The notes below the pieces were generated by a model, which saw nothing but the letters and a program-made list of their open reading frames with translations, had not been told where the DNA came from and searched no databases. A program made the translations under genes and the position numbers. Shown piece after piece: positions 36,222-46,918 of a DNA stretch of 64,000 bases. The stretch is taken from NCBI GenBank assembly GCA_026018925.1, contig JAKSZU010000006.1, positions 132,472,092 through 132,536,091 of the forward strand, given 5' to 3'. The stretch's first letter is position 1. Each line of letters opens with the position of its first letter. The DNA comes from Tupaia tana. Taxonomy: Eukaryota > Chordata > Mammalia > Scandentia > Tupaiidae.

Positions 36222-36346
36222 ACATATCTTCGGCATGCACACATAAGCGCTCAATATGAGTCACAAGTTGCCAGGTCTGGGACTTGAACCATGGTCTTAA
36301 TATGTGAGAGTCTAGCAATGTGACCGTTACACCATCTGCTGGTCCC
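36222..36346 (-). mobile_element. tRNA-derived SINE, 5' segment only
   Basis: Reverse copy covering the first 120 or so bases of the family, ending CACCATCTGCTGGTCCC, with no 3' half and no A-tail. Shares ACTCTCACATA, CATATTGAG and GCATGCCGAAG with the copy at 35072. Confidence 0.88.
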
Positions 36347-36689
36347 TATTCTGTAGCCTATTACTTCTGTTAAGTTGCTATTATATAGTTAAATTAGACT
36401 TTGCTGTAGATCTGGCAAATCAAGTTTGAAAATATTGCTTAATAAATATTGAGTAGGCATTTCATATAATGGGTAGATAAGAATAATTGTAATTAGTACA
36501 TAGTTGTCTCTTTGTAAATACATGTATTTTAAATATATTTTAAATTATTTGAAAATACTTTAAAATAGTTTTTTCTCCTAAGTATTTTAAATACTTCCAC
36601 TACAAGTTCAAGTATAAACCAAATTTACATCATTTTTGTTTTGTTAAAGAGAAAAATTACTGTCAAACACTTAAAAACAAATGGTTATT

Positions 36690-36858
36690 GGGGCCAGCAG
36701 GTGGTGTGCTGGTTAAGGTCACTGTACTCCCACATGACCAACCACAGTTCTAGTCCTGGACCTGGTGGCTTGCTTTCTCACTTTCTGTCTCTCTCTCTCA
36801 CACACTGTCCCTCTCGGATCAAATTTAAATAAATAAATAAATTTAAATAAATAATTCT
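36690..36858 (+). mobile_element. tRNA-derived SINE, short form
   Basis: GGGGCCAGCAGGTGGTGTGC head, junction GGTGGCTTGCTTTCTCAC, CT-rich stretch, GATCAAATTTAAA and an (AAAT)n tail. Confidence 0.9.
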
Positions 36859-37198
36859 AAATTGGGGAGATCTGAATGATTAGGTGTCAATGTGGTTTTT
36901 ATTTCATAACATTCCTTTCTATAAGCAGTAAGTTCAAGTGCATACTAAAAGCAGATCACTTAAAATATGTAATTAAATTACAATGACCCAAGTTTGTTTA
37001 GGCTTTCCCACAATATATAAACTAAAGGCTCTGCACAGTGAACCAAAAGAACTTGGGGAAAAAATCGAATTACCATTGCTAAGTGAAAAGCTCTTATAGA
37101 TACGCAGAGAAACAAATTCACTACTCTTTTTTGAAATTCTCTCTCTCTCTCTCTTTGGTTTGCTTCTTAAAAGAAAATCAAAAAGAAAAGCTTTATTA

Positions 37199-37285
37199 TT
37201 AGGTCTTGGGGAAAGTCATAAGTCATGACATATTTTTCTATGTTTTTCTATGCAAAAATACATCATGACTTTCCTGATGACCCAG
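37199..37285. mobile_element. palindromic mariner-like MITE, copy D
   Basis: 87 bp. TCATGACATATTTTTCTATG and TGCAAAAATACATCATGACT are arms, ending GATGACCCAG|TA. A small AAG/TCAT duplication has extended the left arm. Confidence 0.82.
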
Positions 37286-37294
37286 TAGTTTCCT

Positions 37295-37490
37295 ACTTTT
37301 TAGATTTTTCTTAAAAATATTATTTATTTAATTTTATTTCTTCTTCTTCTTCTTCTTCTTCAATTTGACTAGAGAGAGACAGATAGAAAAGAGAGAGTAA
37401 GCAAGCTGCCAGGTCCAAGACTTGAACCGCAGTCAGCCACATGGGAGTTTAGCACCTTAACCACCATGCCACCTGCCAGCCCCAATTCAA
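37295..37490 (-). mobile_element. tRNA-derived SINE, short form, (GAA)n tail
   Basis: The reverse tail is AT-rich and (TTC)n at 37338-37361. CAATTTGACTAGAGAG follows, then AAGCAAGCTGCCAGG junction and ACCTGCCAGCCCC head. Possible TSD TAGTTTCCTA at 37285-37294 and 37491-37500. Confidence 0.88.
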
Positions 37491-37500
37491 TAGTTTCCTA

Positions 37501-37800
37501 TTACTACTATACCAAATTATTACAAACTTCATGGCATAAAATTGCATACATTTATTATCTTTGAGATCATAAGTCTAAAATGGGATATACTGAGCTAAAA
37601 TCAATGTGTGGACAGGACTGCATTCCTTTCTAGAAGCTCTCAGGGTAATTCACTGTTTTGCCTTTCCTAGCTTCTAGAAACTGCCCAAATTCCTTGTGGT
37701 CCCAGTTCATGTTCAGAGCCTGCAATGGTTAAGCTTGAGTCTCTAAGATAGCATTTCTTTGTTTCCTTCCTCCTCCTTTTAGGAGCCTTGTGATTACAAT
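37501..37800 (+). mobile_element. ancient repeat, probably LTR-type
   Basis: CCAAATTATTACAAACTTCA, GATCATAAGTCTAAAATGGG, CTGCATTCCTTTCTAGAAGC, GAGCCTTGTGATTAC follow a familiar mammalian interspersed consensus. Subfamily not assigned. Confidence 0.5.
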
Positions 37801-38015
37801 ATTTTCAGAAAGTCACCCAAAGATTTAAAAAACAAACAAATGAAACAGGAAAGCTTCACCAGAAACTTCTTTTCCACCACAATAGTGCTTCTGTTCATTT
37901 TCCTAATCAAACAACTATATGACAGGAAATCATTAGGTAGCGCCCATAGAGTCTTGATTTGGCTCCTCCTGACTATTTTAAATTTCTTCACCTTAAAAAA
38001 CATTTTTTTTAAGGT

Positions 38016-38063
38016 GTACTGTGGGAGTACAGTGATGTAACCATTATGCTATCTGCTGGTCCC
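38016..38063 (-). mobile_element. tRNA-derived SINE, 5' half only
   Basis: Only about the first 45 bases of the head (GTGGGAGTACAGTGATGTAA through CTATCTGCTGGTCCC) preceded by a T-run. Flanks CACCTTAAAAAA and CATCTTAAAAAT look like an imperfect TSD. Confidence 0.75.
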
Positions 38064-38293
38064 ATCTTAAAAATATGTTTAAGGTCTCCCATTTCTCTTT
38101 AGTTAGTGATATAAAAAAAGACTGCATTGACATGGTTAAATTCCAAAAGCCTTCATTTCTTGAAGGATGGACTAAATGATTGGGATCAATTACAAAAATT
38201 TCTTGAATTTAATGGAACTTATATTGAGAAATAAAATTTATACTTTCTATTTTATCATTTAACTCTTTTAAAGAGTTATTTTATTTAACTTTA

Positions 38294-38457
38294 TGTATGT
38301 ATGTATGTATGTATTTTAATTTGACCAGAGAAGGACAGCGTGATAGAGAGAAAGAGAGGGAAAATGAGAACATAAGCCATCAGGTCCAGGACTCAAACCT
38401 CAGTCAGCCATGTGGGGGTCCAGTGCCCTTAACCACCACACCACCTGCAGATCCCCA
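38294..38457 (-). mobile_element. tRNA-derived SINE, short form, (CATA)n tail
   Basis: (TATG)n then TTTTAATTTGACCAGAGAAG, GA-rich tract, AACATAAGCCATCAGGTCC (modified junction), ACCACACCACCTGCAG head. Confidence 0.87.
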
Positions 38458-39025
38458 TTTTTCCATGAACTTCTTGAAGTCATCCTCATAAAAATGACAT
38501 ATTTATAAGTTGCAATATGATAACCAGATAACTTGGTGGAGAGTAGTATTCTGCCTACCAAAGAAATGGTCAGCCTAAGCAAATAAGTCTATCTTTAGCC
38601 TACATTTTATATTAAACTGTGTTTTCTTTTTGTCCAGTAAAATTTTATCGGAATATTATGCTAGGCTTTCATGTACTCTCAGAGAAAACATGGGACAGTA
38701 TCCCTGTCTTCATGAAGTTTGCAGAAATAAAATATAAATCCATATGTATAATGTAGGCCTTTTTTGGGGCAAGGATCTCTCACCACTTTAGTTACTCAGT
38801 AAGTGCCAATCACTGTTATTATCAATATCAATCAAATTAATGTGATAATGCAACAATAATAATTAGATTTTATTATATGAATCATAAAATGCTATTAGAA
38901 GAAAACTAAAATATTTCATCAATCGTATGATTTATCAGTCTCTAAATAACCAATTTGAATGTTCTTTTATTTTATGGGTATGAATGTTTTTTTATTTGTT
39001 TTGTTTTTTGTTTTTACTTTTGTTT
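38458..39025. other. single-copy stretch
   Basis: No open frame or recognised repeat. AT-rich. Confidence 0.45.
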
Positions 39026-39270
39026 TTAAGAGAGTTTTTTGCTATAGGGCACATGCGCTCGCTAGAGAGACAGAGACAACAGACAAAAATTGAGAAATCA
39101 CCCTTAGGGGAATGGCCACACAATTCCTTCTCCTCCATTCTCTTCTTGCTATGTTGGGCACATATGCACACGCACCTGGGGTCAGTTTTAAGCCACCATG
39201 TCTGGGACTTGAACTGCAGTTGAGTACATGGGAGTCCAGCAATATAACCATTATACCATCTACTGGTCCC
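39026..39270 (-). mobile_element. tRNA-derived SINE, long form
   Basis: TTTTTGCTATAGGGCACATG, AATGGCCACACAATTCCTTC, CCATTATACCATCTACTGGT. The hairpin region is reduced to CCCTTAGGGG. Confidence 0.9.
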
Positions 39271-39689
39271 TGTTATTTTTGTGTTTTTTGGTGTTTTTTT
39301 TTTAATTTTTTTTATTAAAATGACAGATTATTGTAGTGTCAGATAGATATGGTACCAAATTTTCAATGGCTCTAAGAATGCTTCCTTTTAGTGATCAAGG
39401 AAGGAACAAAAACTGAGAGGATCATAATACCCACTTATGATTATGTTCGTTCACAGATTATGTTACAGACCATTAGCCAATCTTTCCCTTTATACTTCAT
39501 TCTCTTGTAGGAGAAAAAAAAAGCTTAAAAAAATCTACTTTAAATTTCTTTGTGTTTATTGAAAACTCATTTTAAAAATATTTATTGTTCTTTGTTAGAA
39601 AAATAGAATTATTTTTATTCTTTCACTGCAAGGTGGTAGAGTTTAGTTCCTTAACAAATTTTACTTGCTAAATATAGTTAAGCTCATTT

Positions 39690-41330
39690 CAGTGCTGAAT
39701 TATTGCATTTATTGAATGCCTACTAAGTGGTAGGTACTGTCTTAGAAGATGTGAATATAGTGGCATACAAGAGAGACAAGGAGAGGAAAAAAGTACATAA
39801 ATAGGCCGGAAAATTAAAATCACATGGTGATAAATACTATGCAGGAAATTAAAACAAATTATGAGACCAACAGTGACTGGGTGCCTGGAGAATATGTCAT
39901 GATGGCCTCTCTAAAAGAGTGATACCTTGGGACCAGCAGTTAGTGTAATGGCTATGTTGCTGGACTCCCATGTAGTTGACCACTGTTTGAGTCCTGGACC
40001 CGGTGGCTTAAACTCACACCGGGCGCGTGTGCATGCATACCCAAGATCCAGAGAGAAGAATGGAGAAGAAGGGATTGCAGTGTGGCCATCCCTCCTGGGG
40101 GGGGGGGGGGGGGAGAGAGGGCGTGATTTCTCGCTTTCTGTCTCTCTGTCTCTCTCTGTCTTTCAGGTGAGCACACGCACCCTATAGCAAAAACCTCTCC
40201 AAAAAATAGAAAAAAATAGATAAAAGAGTGATACCTTATGCTGAAATCTGAATAACAAGGAGAAGCCAGAAGCCAGATATGCATTGCCTGATAGCAGTAT
40301 AGTCCAGTGGTTCAGAGGTACCACTGACAGAGGAAGTATCAATACTGGCTTTGTGTGTTGGCAGTATATAAGACCAATGGAGCTGGAGTGTAGTAGGCAG
40401 TGAACAGTAGTACAGAGTAGTCTTGGGCAACTTTGACCAGCATATCTGAAGGATTCAAAAAAAAATAGTGAAATAGAGGATGGAAATCCATTGAAAGATT
40501 TAGAGATAGAGGATATTATTTGCTGTACATTATATATTAAAAAAATCCTGCTGCTATGTAGAGGGATAATATACTATAAAGGGAAAAAAAATTCAAATAT
40601 AGAACAAATGGGATTTTATAAAATAATCCAAGAGTTATTGGTAGTCTAGCTGAAAATTGTACTTGAAATGACAAAAAACTGGCTGGCATGGTAATATTGG
40701 GAAGGGGCAGTACGAAAATGTTGTGGTTGACTAGATGTGGAAGAGAGAGAAATCAGAATAAAGTAATAATTCAAAGATTTTTTATTTGAGAAAGGGTTGA
40801 GAGATCATGCTATTTACAGTAATAGAGAACATGAACGGAGTAGCAGGATCTAGTTTGGCCTTGTTATATTTGAACGTATATCAGATATTTGGGTAGCCAT
40901 GCCCAGTAATCAATTAAATATATAAATTTGGAAATTCAAGGGAGAGATCTGGAATGGCAGTAAAAATTTAAGGGTCATCAGCCTATAGATAGTCTTTGAC
41001 ATAGGAGAATGAATAAGTTCAACCAAGAAGAATCGATTAGTAGTTAAATGAACGTGCAACATAGGCAAGGATACAGTAACATTTGGGTCTGAGCAGAGGC
41101 AGGAAAGACTCAAAGAGCCAATGGCACTGGCAATAACTTCAAACACTGTAGGGTGGGGATTTGAGAAAACTAATGTCTAATGCGTTGGCTATTTTTGATG
41201 AGCTTCCCTGAAAAACAAGATATATGTGTATCTAAAGTTAAGCAGAAGTTTGTGAGACAGATGTGGGAGAGAAGAAAAGGAAGGGCCTGAGAGGATAAAT
41301 ACCATAAATTAGCAAGTACTAATTAATAGG
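39690..41330 (+). mobile_element. ancient interspersed repeat, subfamily unassigned
   Basis: TTATTGAATGCCTACTAAGT, GTGATAAATACTATGCAGG, later AATTTAAGGGTCATCAGCC and GAGAGATCTGGAATGGCAG follow a long, old mammalian repeat that I recognise by style only. Interrupted by the SINE at 39929. Confidence 0.45.
39929..40221 (+). mobile_element. tRNA-derived SINE, long form, with G17 tract
   Basis: GGGACCAGCAGTTAGTGTAA head. The hairpin region has expanded to 17 consecutive G (40097-40113). A perfect 16-bp TSD, AAAAGAGTGATACCTT, lies at 39913-39928 and 40222-40237. Confidence 0.96.
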
Positions 41331-41383
41331 ATTGTTTGATTTCCTTCAAAAGTGCTTATAAGTCAGGTACAGAAATAAAGAAA

Positions 41384-41625
41384 GGGAAGCAGTGGGTGGC
41401 ATAGTGATTAGGGCACTGGACTCCTACATGGCTGACCACAGTTCGAGTCCTGGACCTGGAGGGCTGAGATTCATGCCAGGTGTAGGTGCATGTATGCCCT
41501 TAATCCTGAATGGAGGATGGAGGAGAAGGGATTGTGATGTGGCTGTCCCCCTGGGGAGTAATCTCTCACTTTCTCACTCTGTCTTTCCAGTGAGCACACA
41601 TGCCCTGTAGCAAAAAATCTCTAAA
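41384..41625 (+). mobile_element. tRNA-derived SINE, long form
   Basis: GGGAAGCAGTGGGTGGCATA head, B box AGTTCGAGTCC, CCCCCTGGGGAG hairpin, GCCCTGTAGCAAAAAATC end. Confidence 0.9.
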
Positions 41626-42135
41626 AACCAAACCAAAGTGGAAGTATAGAAAACGTAGTGGTACTTTCAAAGTACTCACAAGAAAATGGGAGTAGTGATC
41701 CTCAAATATGTCTGAATTCAAAAGAGAAGTAAGTGAAGTTGGAGGAACTAATAGGTTAAGAGACTAGGGAAAATTCGGGGGATTGAGTTTTCCTAAAACA
41801 CTGAAGGTACAGGTCTAGTTGCAGCAAGAAAGTTAAGAGTCTCCTTTTCACTACACTGAGTCACTCACACTAAATTCTGAGATGTACTCACATAGACTAC
41901 AATGTGAATAGTGTTTCCTAGAATCATGCTATATGGTAGTCTTGAAGGAATCGAAGTTTTGAATAGAAACATATGATTTCAGATGTGGGGTATTTCTGAA
42001 AGTCACATAAATAGCTAACTGAACAGACTATTAGTAAGTATATTTTAGGTAATGTGTAGAATATTGAATGGACAGTTTATGAACACTGGATTTATCTGAG
42101 GAGAAGGCATAGAAAGTGTCCCAATAGATGACATA
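41626..42135. other. single-copy stretch
   Basis: No known repeat or exon-like block identified. Confidence 0.4.
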
Positions 42136-42492
42136 TGTTAAAGACTGAATATTTGTGTCCCTCCAAAATTCATATGTTAAACCTTACTCCTGATTGTGCT
42201 GGTATTAGATGTGGGGCCTTTGGAATATAATTAGGATTAGATGAGGTCATGTGGGTGATCCCTCATTAATGAGATTTGTGCATTTATAGGAATCACTGGA
42301 GTGCTTGTTGCTTTCTGTTCCCCACATGTAGATGCAGTAAATAGGCAGTCTGTAACACTTAAACCTGCCCATGCTAACAACGCTGATCTCAAACTTACAG
42401 CCTCTAAAACTGTGAGAAATAAATTTATGATGTTTATAAGCAACTGAGTCTATGATAGTCTGTTGTAGCAACCCAAGAAACTCAGACAACAT
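42136..42492 (+). mobile_element. MLT1-type MaLR LTR, solo
   Basis: TTTGTGTCCCTCCAAAATTC, GATGTGGGGCCTTTGGAA, GCCTCTAAAACTGTGAGAAA, TTATAAGCAACTGAGTCTAT, TCTGTTGTAGCAACCC. No internal sequence attached. Confidence 0.82.
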
Positions 42493-42894
42493 ATTTTTAA
42501 AAATCAGAACTAGTTCAACTTTAGAGAGAAAAGATACTGAGATGCAAAGAAAACACTCTTATTTAATGAATAATGATTAGATTTATAAACATATAAAGCA
42601 ATAGTGCAGTTAACCAGAATATAATTCAAGGGATATAAAAGGAGAAAAGAAAGGCGAGAATAAAAGGGGATAGGGAGAGAGAAAAGATAAAGGAAATAAA
42701 AAGAAAGGAAATAGATTTTGACAAATTTAGAACAAAAACCCGAGCTATGTGCAGATTATGGTATCTGTCCTGTTAATTCCATTATTCTCTTAAATCGTCT
42801 CTGTCTTATTCCCATGTGGTCCATGATCCAACCACACAAGACTATGGCTATGCAAAAAAACTAGAGCATTCTGTTGGGTTTTCGTTTGTGTGTT

Positions 42895-43226
42895 TGTACA
42901 GGATCTTGATATGTTTTAATTCTCCTGTCTCAGCCTCCCAGTAGCTGGGACCAGAGGCACACTCCACCATGCCCTGTCTCAGCCTCCCAGTAGCTGGGAC
43001 CAGAGGCACACTCCACCATGCCCTGTGCTTTCAGGTGGGACCACACTGTGTGCCCGTGCTGCCTGCTGACTCAGGATACTCCTGCCTAAGACTCCTGAGT
43101 AGCTGGGACTACAGATGTGTGCCCCTGCACCCATTTTCAGTGTAGGAAGAGAATTGAACCTAGATCTCCCATGTGGTCAGCCTAATGAGTGACAGCATCT
43201 ACCAGTACACATTACTTAGCTGGCCC
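42895..43226 (-). mobile_element. tRNA-7SL chimeric SINE with internal duplication
   Basis: Reverse orientation. 7SL-like GCCTCCCAGTAGCTGGGACC occurs twice in tandem, then a further Alu-like unit (GAGTAGCTGGGACTACAG near 43098), then a tRNA-like head (AGAGAATTGAACCTAG B-box region) ending TTAGCTGGCCC. Confidence 0.8.
42929..43026. repeat. 49-bp perfect tandem duplication
   Basis: Positions 42929-42977 and 42978-43026 are identical. The unit starts CTCAGCCTCCCAGTAGCTGG and ends CCACCATGCCCTGT. Identity implies a recent duplication, or a collapse or expansion artefact of assembly. Confidence 0.93.
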
Positions 43227-43254
43227 AAAAAAGCTTTTTTAAAATGCAAAATTG

Positions 43255-43770
43255 TTTACCTTCATAAACCCTTCAGCAGCTTCCCACTATCCATTAAATA
43301 ATGCCCAAGCTCCTTAGTGTGGCAATCAAGGACCCTGATAATATGATCTCTCTCCGTTTTTCATGCACATTTTTAAAAACAGTCTCTTATAATTCCTGTG
43401 TAATACATTACTTTTTGTTTCATGCAGATACCATGTCATTCTTACATCTTGTTATGCACAGGATATTCCCTTTAACTGTGATGTATTTTGAAAACAGTAT
43501 ATTTTTTCTGTGAAGCCTTTTCTGATTTACCACTCCATCCCAATTTTGTATCTCCTGACTTCCTTGTGCCGAGAAAGAACCGGCAACTCATCACTTCCCA
43601 TCCTAAGTGACGTTTATATCTTCTACATTTCTATCATTTCATGTATTCACTTGTGTGATTTCTTAGCAAGGGCTCTAAGCTTCCAGAGAGCATACTATTT
43701 ATTTAGTACCTTTCACAGGGCCTACCAGCACATAATCAGTGTTTAACAACATTTCATGAACAGTTATTAT
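43255..43770 (+). mobile_element. LINE2 3' fragment
   Basis: CAGCAGCTTCCCACTATCC, ATGCCCAAGCTCCTTAGTGT, GGCAATCAAGGACCCTGAT, GTGAAGCCTTTTCTGATTTA, CACAGGGCCTACCAGCACAT. The open frames here are L2 remnants. Confidence 0.75.
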
Positions 43771-43847
43771 CTAATATAAAAATGAAACATGACCAAGAAT
43801 TAGTGGAAGATGCTACATAATATAACTTAGGGCCTTCGAAAACAACT

Positions 43848-44521
43848 ACTATGGTTTGAGTGTGTCCTCCAAATTACATGTGTTGGAAACATAATCCCCA
43901 TTTTAACAGCATTAAAAGGAGGGCTCCTTAAGGTGATTAAAGGCCAGCCAGTAGTGTGATGGTTAAGGTGGCTGGATCCCACATGGCCACCTGTGTGGTT
44001 TGAGTCCCTAGCCCAGCATCTTAAAAAACATGTTAGGCGCATGTGTGTGGGCCCAAAATCCCAACGGAGAAATGGAGAAGATATTGCAATGTGACTGCTC
44101 CCCCGACCCTGGTGGAGGTGGTTTACTCTCTCTCTCTCCTCTTTCTCTCTCTCTCTCCAGGGAGTTCATACCCTCTGTCAAATTAAAAATTTTTTTAAAG
44201 TTAATTACTCGGGGGGGGGGGGGGGTACCTCCCTCATGAATGGATTCATGCCATCATGTTTTCATGGGAGTGGCTTTGTTATAAAAGTGGACTCCCCCTT
44301 GCACATACTCTTCTGCTCTTGCTCCCTCTCTTTCCCCCATGTTCTTTCACCATATGATACCCTCTACCATGTTAGGATGCAGCGAAAAGGGCTTCATCGG
44401 ATGTCTGCACTATGCTTTTGGACTTAACAGCCTTCAGAACTGTGATAAGTATATTTCATTACTTTATACATTACCTAGTCTCAGGTATGTTATTATTGCA
44501 GCAGAAAAAGTACTGACAACA
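43848..44521 (+). mobile_element. MaLR LTR (MST-like), solo, split by a SINE
   Basis: Left part TATGGTTTGAGTGTGTCCTC; right part CCTCATGAATGGATTCATGC, CAGCCTTCAGAACTGTGATA, CTCAGGTATGTTATTATTGC. Interrupted at 43941-44208. Confidence 0.78.
43941..44208 (+). mobile_element. tRNA-derived SINE, long form, short-form-like 3' end
   Basis: AGGCCAGCCAGTAGTGTGAT head, full-length body with CCCAAAATCCCAACGG, but ends CCTCTGTCAAATTAAAAA as the short class does, so it looks like a structural intermediate. A G15 tract (44211-44225) lies just downstream. Confidence 0.85.
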
Positions 44522-44591
44522 ATAAAACTGGGTAAGAACATTTTTTACATTTTTCAATGATACTGATAGACTTAAATTTAACTGTTAGTAT

Positions 44592-44860
44592 AGATGAACA
44601 ATCCCTTATCCAAAACCCAAGAGGCCAAGAGTTTAGTTTCAGTATATTGAAAAACCTGTGTTATAAAATATATAATATGGTGTATATATCATATATTACG
44701 TACCCATTATCAATAAGGTCCTGTAATAATACCCCATAATCATATATATTAATATCTTTACAATAAAAATATGTAAATATAACACAAAACAGCCTCAAGT
44801 CAGATCAGTTTGTTTTCTGCAAATTGCCAAAAACTTTATAATGTTTTTGCTACTTTCCAA
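44592..44860 (+). mobile_element. Tigger-like terminal fragment
   Basis: The left end GATGAACAATCCCTTATCC resembles the terminus of a Tigger family. The rest is too decayed to align by eye, and the right border is uncertain. Confidence 0.35.
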
Positions 44861-45579
44861 TTATAAAATAAATTATAAAAAGTCTTCAGAATTGCAAATA
44901 AGGAATTATAAATATCCATTAAAGTACTATTTTATAAATACTAAGAGAGTCTTAGTCAAACATGGCACTTTTGCTAAGTACTTCAACTTCCTTAATTTGA
45001 TAAATAATATGATGTATTTTAAAAACAGTAAATCCACTGCAGTAACCATGTATATGAATATAAGAGGGTCTTTTTAACTATGTATATAATTATACAGGAG
45101 TATTAAAAAGGATAGAACACAAATAATAACACTAATTGTCATATTAAGAAAAAACCTTCTGGCCTAATCCATAATCCTGGTAACACTTTCGTCTGGTACC
45201 AAGACTAACTTGTTAATTATTTATAGGTATCCCATGTCAGGATGTCTTTAACTGTACAAAAAGAGAGGAAATATAAAACTTTACTTCCCACCATGTAACT
45301 TCCCAAAGATTATATCTTCTGCATCCCTATAATATGGCTTATATGCCTTTATCTTTATCTGTAGCAAAACCAAAAATAATAAATTTGAAGTTCTAGGAAA
45401 CCCTGATCAGTGATGATTGAGGCTTATGAAAAGAAGATGTATTCCTTGATAAAATACCTAAAAATGTATGTTTCAATAACCTCTAAACATTTTCTTAGTA
45501 TCTTTAATGCTTGATCCAACAACATCTATAATAACATCTTTAGTTAATAAGGATATATTTTAGAAAGCTAGGTTTTTCA
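44861..45579. other. single-copy AT-rich stretch
   Basis: No recognised repeat or coding block. Confidence 0.45.
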
Positions 45580-45826
45580 AGGCCAGTGATACGGAGGTTA
45601 AGGTGCTGTATCCTACATGGCCAACTATACAGTTCAAGTCCTGGACCAAGTGCCAAGTGGTGTGAAAAACATGCTGGGCACGTGTGCTTGTATATCCAAA
45701 ATGCTGAAAGGAGAACAGAGGAAAAGGGATTGTGGTGGTGTTCTCCCCCAAGGCGATGACTTCTCCTTTCTCTGTCTGTCTCTCTCTGAAAAGTGTACAC
45801 AGCATATAGCAAAACTACAAAATAAG
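45580..45826 (+). mobile_element. tRNA-derived SINE, long form
   Basis: GGCCAGTGATACGGAGGTTA head, B box AGTTCAAGTCC, CACGTGTGCTTGTATATCCA, ACAGCATATAGCAAAACTAC end. Confidence 0.88.
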
Positions 45827-45980
45827 TAAATATATAAAACTAGACTTTTCTCTTTATTATTGTCAGATAAAGCATTAGTTCAGTAAATTTGCACAGAAAT
45901 GGATGTACCACCGAAAGAGTCCTTCTCTAAGCAATTTTTTCAATTTGATCGTATTTATTGACATTATTATTGAGATAGTT

Positions 45981-46232
45981 GCCCAGTCATGCTGGCGCAG
46001 GCAGTAGGGTGCCATTGTGCAATACTGGAGGCATGTGGGAGACACTGGGTTTAGGTTCCAGATTGATCTGAATACTCTGGGCATGCCTAACCCCCTCCCA
46101 TAAGCACCTGTGATCCTAGATGGCTGCCAGGCCAAAGTAGGGGAGTAGGGGAAGTAGACTGCTTTGTGGCAAGGCCCTCCTGAGGATGCCCATCTCTTTC
46201 TAGTTTTATCTTATGAAAAAAATAAATAAATG
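45981..46232 (+). mobile_element. tRNA-derived SINE, diverged type
   Basis: GCCCAGTCATGCTGGCGCAG head, AGGTTCCAGATTGATCTG, GCATGCCTAACCCCCTCC, and an AAATAAATAA tail. Related in layout to 3553 and 7608. Confidence 0.6.
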
Positions 46233-46261
46233 AACTTGTAGAAAGTATTAAAATAATAATA

Positions 46262-46440
46262 GGTGCAATGTGACCATGCCGCATCAGGGAGTACTTTCTC
46301 CCTTCCCTCTCTCTGTCTCTCTCTAGTGTGTGCACATACCCTCAGGTGAAAAGAAAAAAGAAAGAGAGAAAGAGTGCAAAAGAGAAATGGAGAGACAGAG
46401 AGAGAGAGAGAGAGGAATAAAGGAAGGAAAAGAAAAAGAA
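46262..46440 (+). mobile_element. tRNA-derived SINE 3' part
   Basis: Starts inside the body (GCAATGTGACCATGCCGCAT), CT block, CATACCCTCAGGTG, then a GA-rich tail to 46440. Confidence 0.75.
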
Positions 46441-46473
46441 ATAATTGTCTCTTTTTATTAGCTTTTTTACTTT

Positions 46474-46719
46474 TTATTTTTTTATGTTTTTGCCATAGGG
46501 CACATGCACTCATTGGAAAGAGACAGAGAAAGGAAAACTGTGACATCATCCCTCCAGGGGTATGGCCATGGCTCAATTCTTTCTCCTTCATTCTCCTCTT
46601 GGAATTTTGGGCACACATGCATCACGCCCAGTGTAATTTTCAAGGTGCTCATTCTGAGACTCGAACTGCAGTCAATCATGTGGGAATCCAGCAACTTTAT
46701 CACCATGACACCTGTTGGC
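46474..46719 (-). mobile_element. tRNA-derived SINE, long form
   Basis: TTTTTGCCATAGGGCACATG, TATGGCCATGGCTCAATTC, ACTCGAACTGCAGTCAATC, ACACCTGTTGGCT head. Confidence 0.88.
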
Positions 46720-46776
46720 TCTAGAATTTCTTTTTTTTTTTTTTTTTTTTTTTTTTTTGCCCTTACACTAGAATTT
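46720..46776 (-). mobile_element. minimal retroposed tail
   Basis: A run of about 28 T followed by GCCCTTACA, bracketed by CTAGAATTT at 46720 and again at 46768. It fits an extremely 5'-truncated retroposon that is nearly all A-tail. Confidence 0.55.
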
Positions 46777-46918
46777 TTAAGAATGCGGTTATCAGTTACC
46801 ATTCAAATACATATTTTTTCGAAATTTCTTCTTTGAGGTCCTTATTATATAATACAGTAACTTTTAGATGCCCCCCTCCAAAAAAAAAGAAAACTCTCCT
46901 TTCATTATATAATATATA

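Noticed and set aside
42136..42492. Possible intact endogenous retrovirus at the LTR copies
   Set aside because: Only solo MaLR LTRs are seen here and at 22594, 43848 and 62590. No gag or pol sequence lies beside them.
46211..46618. 135-codon minus-strand frame
   Set aside because: It is a chain of SINE pieces and GA-rich simple sequence with no independent support.
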